NCBI GenBank assembly: GCA_902479095.1
Contig: CABSNL010000044.1
Location: 1 to 16,279 of the forward strand
DNA: 16,279 nt
Reading direction: 5' to 3'
Source: an uncultured Collinsella sp.
Lineage (GTDB): Bacteria; Actinomycetota; Coriobacteriia; Coriobacteriales; Coriobacteriaceae
The notes beneath the pieces were generated by a model. That model did no database searches and had not been told where the DNA came from. It saw nothing but the letters and a program-made list of their open reading frames with translations. Below, in pieces: positions 12,726-16,279 of the stretch (the first letter of the stretch is position 1; each line of letters begins with the position of its first letter). Position numbers and translations under genes: made by a program.

Positions 12726-13616
12726 ATGGCAGAACAGCAGCTTATCGGAGCGCTCGAGGCCGGCGGCACCAAGATGGTCTGCGCCACGGGCTATGCAGAC
12801 GGTACGGTCCTGGAGCGCGAGCAGATCGCGACCACGACCCCGCAGGAGACCGTCGAGGCCGTCAACGCGTGGTTTGCGAACAAGGGCATCGCCGCGCTGG
12901 GCATCGGCGCCTTTGGCCCCACCGCAGTCAACCCTGCCTCGCCCCAATACGGCAAGATCCTGGAGACGCCCAAAACGGCATGGCGCTACTTTGATCTGCT
13001 GGGCACCATCCAAAACGAGCTCAATATCCCCTGCGGCTACGACACCGACGTCAACGTCGCCTGCCTGGGCGAGGTCACCTTTGGTTGCGCCCAGGGCCTC
13101 ACTGACGTTGTGTATCTGACCATCGGCACCGGCGTGGGCGCCGGCGTGCTCTCGGGCGGTAAGCTCGTGCACGGCATGATGCATCCCGAGGCTGGCCACA
13201 TCCTGGTCACGCGCGACCCGCGCGACACCATTGGCGAGCACAGCGCCTGCCCCTTCCACGACAACTGCCTCGAGGGCCTCATTGCCGGCCCCGGCGTTAA
13301 AAAGCGCTGGGATGGCAAGAGCGCCGGAGACATGGCCGATGACCCGGAGGCCATGGACCTGCTCGCCGGCTATCTGGCACAGGCACTCATGACCTACACG
13401 CTGTGCTACGCGCCGCAAAAGATCATCATCGGCGGCGGCGTGGCCGACCACACCCCCATCGTGCCGCTCGCACGCAAGAAGTGCGCCGAGATGCTCAACG
13501 GCTATATCGTCACGCCCGAGGTCAACGACATCGATACCTACATTGTCAACAACAGCCTCGAGGGCAAGCAGGGCATCATGGGCTGCCTGGCCCTGGGCGC
13601 ACAGGCGCTTCAGTAG
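12726..13616 (+). CDS. ROK-family sugar kinase, probable fructokinase
   Basis: 296 residues, the usual length for zinc-type ROK fructokinases (ScrK/YdhR/GmuE group), which phosphorylate fructose at C6 using ATP. Seen: the phosphate loop GALEAGGTKMVC (8-19), FGPTAVNP (63-70), a DTDVN segment with catalytic D108, the GTGVGAG loop (134-140), and a complete zinc site H158, C175, H178, C181 in GH...ACPFHDNC. The C-terminal IIIGGGV (233-239) closes the ATP site. TTTP and the TPKTAW block also fit the fructokinase branch. Mannokinase or another hexose kinase remains possible. There is no sugar transporter or hydrolase next to it to settle the substrate. The ribosome site is GAGAGGA. Confidence 0.88.
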   Translation: MAEQQLIGALEAGGTKMVCATGYADGTVLEREQIATTTPQETVEAVNAWFANKGIAALGIGAFGPTAVNPASPQYGKILETPKTAWRYFDLLGTIQNELNIPCGYDTDVNVACLGEVTFGCAQGLTDVVYLTIGTGVGAGVLSGGKLVHGMMHPEAGHILVTRDPRDTIGEHSACPFHDNCLEGLIAGPGVKKRWDGKSAGDMADDPEAMDLLAGYLAQALMTYTLCYAPQKIIIGGGVADHTPIVPLARKKCAEMLNGYIVTPEVNDIDTYIVNNSLEGKQGIMGCLALGAQALQ

Positions 13617-13698
13617 CAGACGCACCCACAGGGCGTGGCGCGCCCGGCAAATCCGACCTACGGAACGACGTCACCACGCCTCATATAAGCCCTCAAAT

Positions 13699-13745
13699 AA
13701 AAAAGGCCGCCTAGGACCAAACAATACGTCCTAGGCGGCCTTTTT
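13699..13745. terminator. Bidirectional terminator between convergent genes
   Basis: GGCCGCCTAGGAC (13705-13717) pairs perfectly with 13728-13740 around a 10-nt loop. Five T follow on the plus strand and six A precede (six T on the minus strand). It ends both the ROK kinase and the VanZ-like gene; the last codons and stop of the latter lie inside the right arm. Confidence 0.92.
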
Positions 13746-14180
13746 GGCGCACATCAGCGACCGTAAGAGATATCGGAGCACAACGCCCGTTGCCGCTCCA
13801 CAGCAGTCGATCATCACATCGGTGATCATGCCGGCGCGTCCCGGCACAAAGAGCTGAATCGTCTCGTCGATCGAGGGAATCAGCAGCAGGAACACCGCCG
13901 TGGGCAGCAGCACGTCAAAGGTGCGCCGGCCCTCAAAATCAAAGGCGTGCGTTGCCAAGATGCCGAGCACCATATACTCGGTAAAATGCGCGCACTTGCG
14001 AACAACAAAGTTGGTCACCCATTCATATGGAAGTCCCACGCTGTGCAGGAAACCGCGGATAGCTTCCATGACCGTTAGGCTCAGCGAGCCCGACCCCGAG
14101 CCGGGAACCAGCGAATTGCCCCAGATCAAGAGCGCCATCAGGCAGGTTACAACCGCCCATTTTCGATTGATCTTAGCCAT
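13731..14180 (-). CDS. VanZ-like membrane protein
   Basis: 149 residues. VanZ-family landmarks are RKCAHFTEYMVLGIL (61-75), the DETIQLFVPGRAGMITDVMID stretch in two parts (105-115 and 116-125), and a small-residue helix after it. About three or four hydrophobic segments are visible: 8-25, 64-80, 88-103 and 122-140. The founding member gives low-level teicoplanin resistance, but most homologues have unknown cell-envelope roles and this one is not linked to a van cluster. The start is 7 nt after the upstream gene stop and uses GGAGG inside that gene, so the two are co-transcribed. The stop lies inside the terminator stem. Confidence 0.86.
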   Translation of the reverse strand: MAKINRKWAVVTCLMALLIWGNSLVPGSGSGSLSLTVMEAIRGFLHSVGLPYEWVTNFVVRKCAHFTEYMVLGILATHAFDFEGRRTFDVLLPTAVFLLLIPSIDETIQLFVPGRAGMITDVMIDCCGAATGVVLRYLLRSLMCAKKAA

Positions 14181-14187
14181 GCAGAAG

Positions 14188-15588
14188 TTATGCCTCCGCG
14201 CGGAGCGGCGCGAAGCTGGCGGTACCGCCCTCGATAACGCTCAGATAGGCACGGCCCGTACGCTTGGCAGTTGAGGACTGCAGGCGCTCGATCTCTTCCT
14301 CGAGGATCTGATTGACGCGCTCGTGACGACGGTTTTCCATAATGCCGGCGGCAATAGCCTCGGCCCGCTCGATGCTCTCGCGCGAGATACGGGCAGTATC
14401 CTCGGGGAACACAGCACTGTGACGGCCGACATAGGCGGGGGCAGCAGGCTGAGGGGCAGCGACGGGAGCGGGGGCTGCAACAGGAGCAGGCTCGTCAATC
14501 TCATCCAGAATCGCGGTGGCGGCGGCCCACATGTCCTCGTGGCCCGAGTAATCGGCCATGGGAACATCAACCTCGAGCGAAGCGTCCGGAAGGTCGCCGG
14601 TGTCGATGCGATCTTGGGCATCAATCGATGCGGTGATGGCTGCAGGCTCATCGAGGTCATCGAGATCGATGTCCACGGCACCGGAGATGATAGGCATGCT
14701 GGCGAGGTTTGCATTGTACGGCGCAGCCTCAGCCGCCTGCTGCTGGGCAGGAGCGCCCCAAAGCGAGCTTTCGGCGGCACGGCGGGCGGCAACGGCCTCC
14801 TCGTCCGCAGTCATGGCTTCATCAACGTACGAATTGTCGGCAGAAGCGTTCGCGTCCGCCGAGGTAGCGTTGTAGGCGTTATTGGCTGCCGCGTTGGCAA
14901 CGAGTGCCACGAAAGCCGCCGTGCTGCCCGCAGGGGCGGCCTGGGAACCAGACACGGCGCGTGCCGCGGCGGCGATGTCGTCGCGATTGAAGGAGCCGGT
15001 CTGCCCGCCGTTGGTGAGCTCGTCGATGGCGACTTGATAGACGTCGCGCGAGTGTGCAGGGTCGCAGCTCACCGGCGAATCGTCGTCGAGCATACTGTCG
15101 ATCATGGACCAAGCCTCGTCCTCGTCCATGGCATCTGCGGCTCGAGCGATGGTAGGGACACCATCATCGGTATGACGGCGCTGGAACGCACCAGTCAGGC
15201 CGGAAAGGAATGCCGAGGTAGACTGCTCCGCCTGAGCCTGAGAAGCAGAAGTCGCAGCGTAAGGAGTCGCATCCTGCTGCTGAGCTGGAATCGAGGCGGT
15301 CTTGAACTCGCTTTGATGCTGATTGAGATTGGCGGCACCGCCCATGGCATCGGGCTGGAACAGACGCTCTTCACGCTGCGCACGGTACTCGGAGATACCC
15401 AGCGAGGCGGCATAGATACCCACGCCCGCCACCGCGCCCACGGCGAAGGGAGCCGCACCCGCCACGACCGTCTCGTTCACCGACGAAAACGGCAGCGTCG
15501 CGGCATACATAACCACGGGAGCGGCAAGGCCGATCCCGCACGAAAGTCCGGCAAGGACTGCTCGTTGTGTTGCATCAGAAGAAGCCAT
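14188..15588 (-). CDS. Membrane-anchored acidic Ala-rich protein, function unknown
   Basis: 466 residues from the ATG at 15588, which has GGGGAG just upstream. An in-frame start 27 nt earlier lacks this signal. Two hydrophobic segments (about 10-34 and 39-64) form a hairpin anchor. They are followed by a long low-complexity linker rich in Ala, Ser, Gln and Asp, with acidic patches (for example DIDLDDLDE near 306-314) and an Ala-Pro-Val repeat tract (about 366-384). The C-terminus is different: a basic/acidic helical segment (about 400-440, RISRESIERAEAIAAGIMEN then EEIERLQ) and a final YLSVIEGGTASFAPLRAEA-like tail. I do not recognise the family. The shape suggests a scaffold or regulator at the membrane. 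It is co-transcribed with the VanZ-like gene. Confidence 0.82.
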   Translation of the reverse strand: MASSDATQRAVLAGLSCGIGLAAPVVMYAATLPFSSVNETVVAGAAPFAVGAVAGVGIYAASLGISEYRAQREERLFQPDAMGGAANLNQHQSEFKTASIPAQQQDATPYAATSASQAQAEQSTSAFLSGLTGAFQRRHTDDGVPTIARAADAMDEDEAWSMIDSMLDDDSPVSCDPAHSRDVYQVAIDELTNGGQTGSFNRDDIAAAARAVSGSQAAPAGSTAAFVALVANAAANNAYNATSADANASADNSYVDEAMTADEEAVAARRAAESSLWGAPAQQQAAEAAPYNANLASMPIISGAVDIDLDDLDEPAAITASIDAQDRIDTGDLPDASLEVDVPMADYSGHEDMWAAATAILDEIDEPAPVAAPAPVAAPQPAAPAYVGRHSAVFPEDTARISRESIERAEAIAAGIMENRRHERVNQILEEEIERLQSSTAKRTGRAYLSVIEGGTASFAPLRAEA

Positions 15589-15724
15589 GAGCTCTCCCCA
15601 TCTTCCAGCACCCAAATCGCATCATTCAGTTGGCTGCGCGAGAGAAGATGAAGCGGGGCTATGCCCCAAAGCAACGGTATATGGTTCGTTTCATCTGCGT
15701 TTTCCGTCGCGAAGCTTAAAAGCT
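15589..15724 (-). other. 5' leader of the membrane protein operon
   Basis: About 130 nt between the predicted start of transcription (near 15718) and the ATG at 15588. It contains a hairpin GGGGC-TAT-GCCCC (15655-15667), with no evident reading frame of its own. I recognise no known riboswitch or leader peptide. Confidence 0.4.
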
Positions 15725-15753
15725 ATTATGCGAAACCGCCCTGTCGATTGCAA
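15718..15753 (-). promoter_or_regulatory. Promoter of the membrane protein / VanZ operon
   Basis: Minus strand: -35 TTGCAA (15748-15753), exactly 17-nt spacer, -10 CATAAT (15725-15730), the best sigma70-type match in the window. Confidence 0.68.
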
Positions 15754-15833
15754 GCGACGATGTCGGATTGAAACGGGAAACCTGCTGCTTGCCAGTCTTA
15801 TGGTCAAAAATAAGCGCGGAGCGGCGATATGGA

Positions 15834-15864
15834 AAAGGGCCGAGGCTCAAAGCCCCGACCCTTT
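15834..15864 (-). terminator. Probable rho gene terminator
   Basis: AAAGGG (15834-15839) pairs with CCCTTT (15859-15864). Inner CG and GGCT/AGCC pairs, broken by two mismatches, make a ~12-bp stem with a 3-nt loop. On the minus strand TTTTCC follows. It lies 37 nt after the rho stop. Confidence 0.68.
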
Positions 15865-15901
15865 ATTGCATTGATGACTATCGCCGCGCGTGGATGACAA
15901 C

Positions 15902-16255
15902 CTAGAACGTCTGCTCGTAGTCGCTGTGCTTTTTGGCCGAACGCACCAGGAACTCTTGGTTGGTGTTGGTGCCCTTAAGACCCTTGATAAACGATGCGGC
16001 CGCGCGCTCGGTGTTGTTCATGCCGGCAAGAATGCGACGCAGGCCAAAGACAAACGGACGCATCTGCTCGTCAACCAACAAGTCCTCGTTACGCGTACCG
16101 GAGGCAACGGGGTCGATAGCCGGGAAGATGCGGCGGTCGGCCAGGTCGCGGTCGAGCTTGAGCTCCATGTTGCCGGTGCCCTTGAACTCCTCAAAGATGA
16201 CCTCGTCCATCTTGGAACCGGTGTCGATGAGGGCAGAGGCCAGGATGGTGAGCGA
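15902..16255 (-). CDS. rho: Transcription termination factor Rho (3' end only)
   Basis: The last 117 codons of Rho, the hexameric RNA helicase that ends transcription. The segment starts at the SLTILASALIDTGSKMDEVIFEEFKGTGNMEL region, which follows the conserved GGGS turn of the ATPase core. It includes DRRIFPAIDP, SGTRNEDLL and the C-terminal region with R-loop and arginine finger (FGLRRILAGMN). The tail EFLVRSAKKHSDYEQTF is short, as usual. The gene enters from beyond the contig end. Five apparent N-terminal residues (MYKRQ) in the open frame come from adapter sequence and are excluded here. No start can be assigned. Confidence 0.96.
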   Translation of the reverse strand, partial: SLTILASALIDTGSKMDEVIFEEFKGTGNMELKLDRDLADRRIFPAIDPVASGTRNEDLLVDEQMRPFVFGLRRILAGMNNTERAAASFIKGLKGTNTNQEFLVRSAKKHSDYEQTF

Positions 16256-16279
16256 CTGTCTCTTATACACATCTCCGAG
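16256..16279. other. Nextera sequencing adapter (not genomic)
   Basis: CTGTCTCTTATACACATCT (16256-16274) is the reverse complement of the Tn5 mosaic end used in Nextera libraries, followed by CCGAG, the start of the index adapter. Adapter read-through was left at the contig end. The bases should be trimmed and not annotated. Confidence 0.98.

Noticed and set aside
14323..15651. 442-codon plus-strand open frame opposite the unknown membrane protein
   Set aside because: Its translation is Arg/Gly-rich without domains. The minus-strand frame has a promoter, ribosome site, membrane helices and an operon partner.

Overview
The window is about 16.3 kb of high-GC (by eye) bacterial chromosome. Protein style (sufCBDSU order, a GGGtGRT protein, very strong C/G third-position use) and the gut-anaerobe character of several genes point to a coriobacterial actinobacterium, most likely Collinsella or a close relative. 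This is inference from recall, not from a search. The last 24 bases are not genomic. They are a Nextera transposase adapter read-through, so the right edge is the end of a draft contig inside rho.

Left region (1-4908): a tightly coupled SUF iron-sulfur assembly operon, sufC (5' end missing), sufB, sufD, sufS, sufU. Junctions are 12 nt, a 1-nt overlap (TAATG), a 4-nt overlap (ATGA) and an 8-nt overlap, and the operon closes with a hairpin terminator. Converging on it is a minus-strand gene for a RAYT/IS200-like (Y1) transposase homologue. It has apparently lost both the second histidine of the HUH motif and the catalytic tyrosine but keeps a C-terminal helix-turn-helix, so it looks like a domesticated DNA-binding protein.

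Centre (6120-9660): a two-gene unit of a NifU/SufU-like scaffold protein and a GGGtGRT-family protein of unknown function. Both show the codon bias of very highly expressed genes and end at a strong terminator. This pair, beside the SUF operon, is the best candidate here for an undescribed iron-sulfur-related system. It is followed by an FAD oxidoreductase of the fumarate reductase/L-aspartate oxidase superfamily with an altered active site.

Right of centre (9661-11300): dinD, with lower-GC codons than its neighbours, next to a minus-strand tRNA cluster (His, Lys, Lys). The tRNA terminator and the 3' end of tRNA-Lys are duplicated as an ~85-bp direct repeat, leaving a truncated tRNA-Lys relic and a palindrome-rich insert. 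The region looks like a scarred recombination or integration site.

Right region (11403-16255): a class I/II aminotransferase, a zinc-type ROK sugar kinase (fructokinase-like), and a converging minus-strand pair made of a two-helix membrane-anchored acidic protein of unknown function and a VanZ-like membrane protein. The 3' end of rho follows. Compact intrinsic terminators, one of them bidirectional, separate these units.
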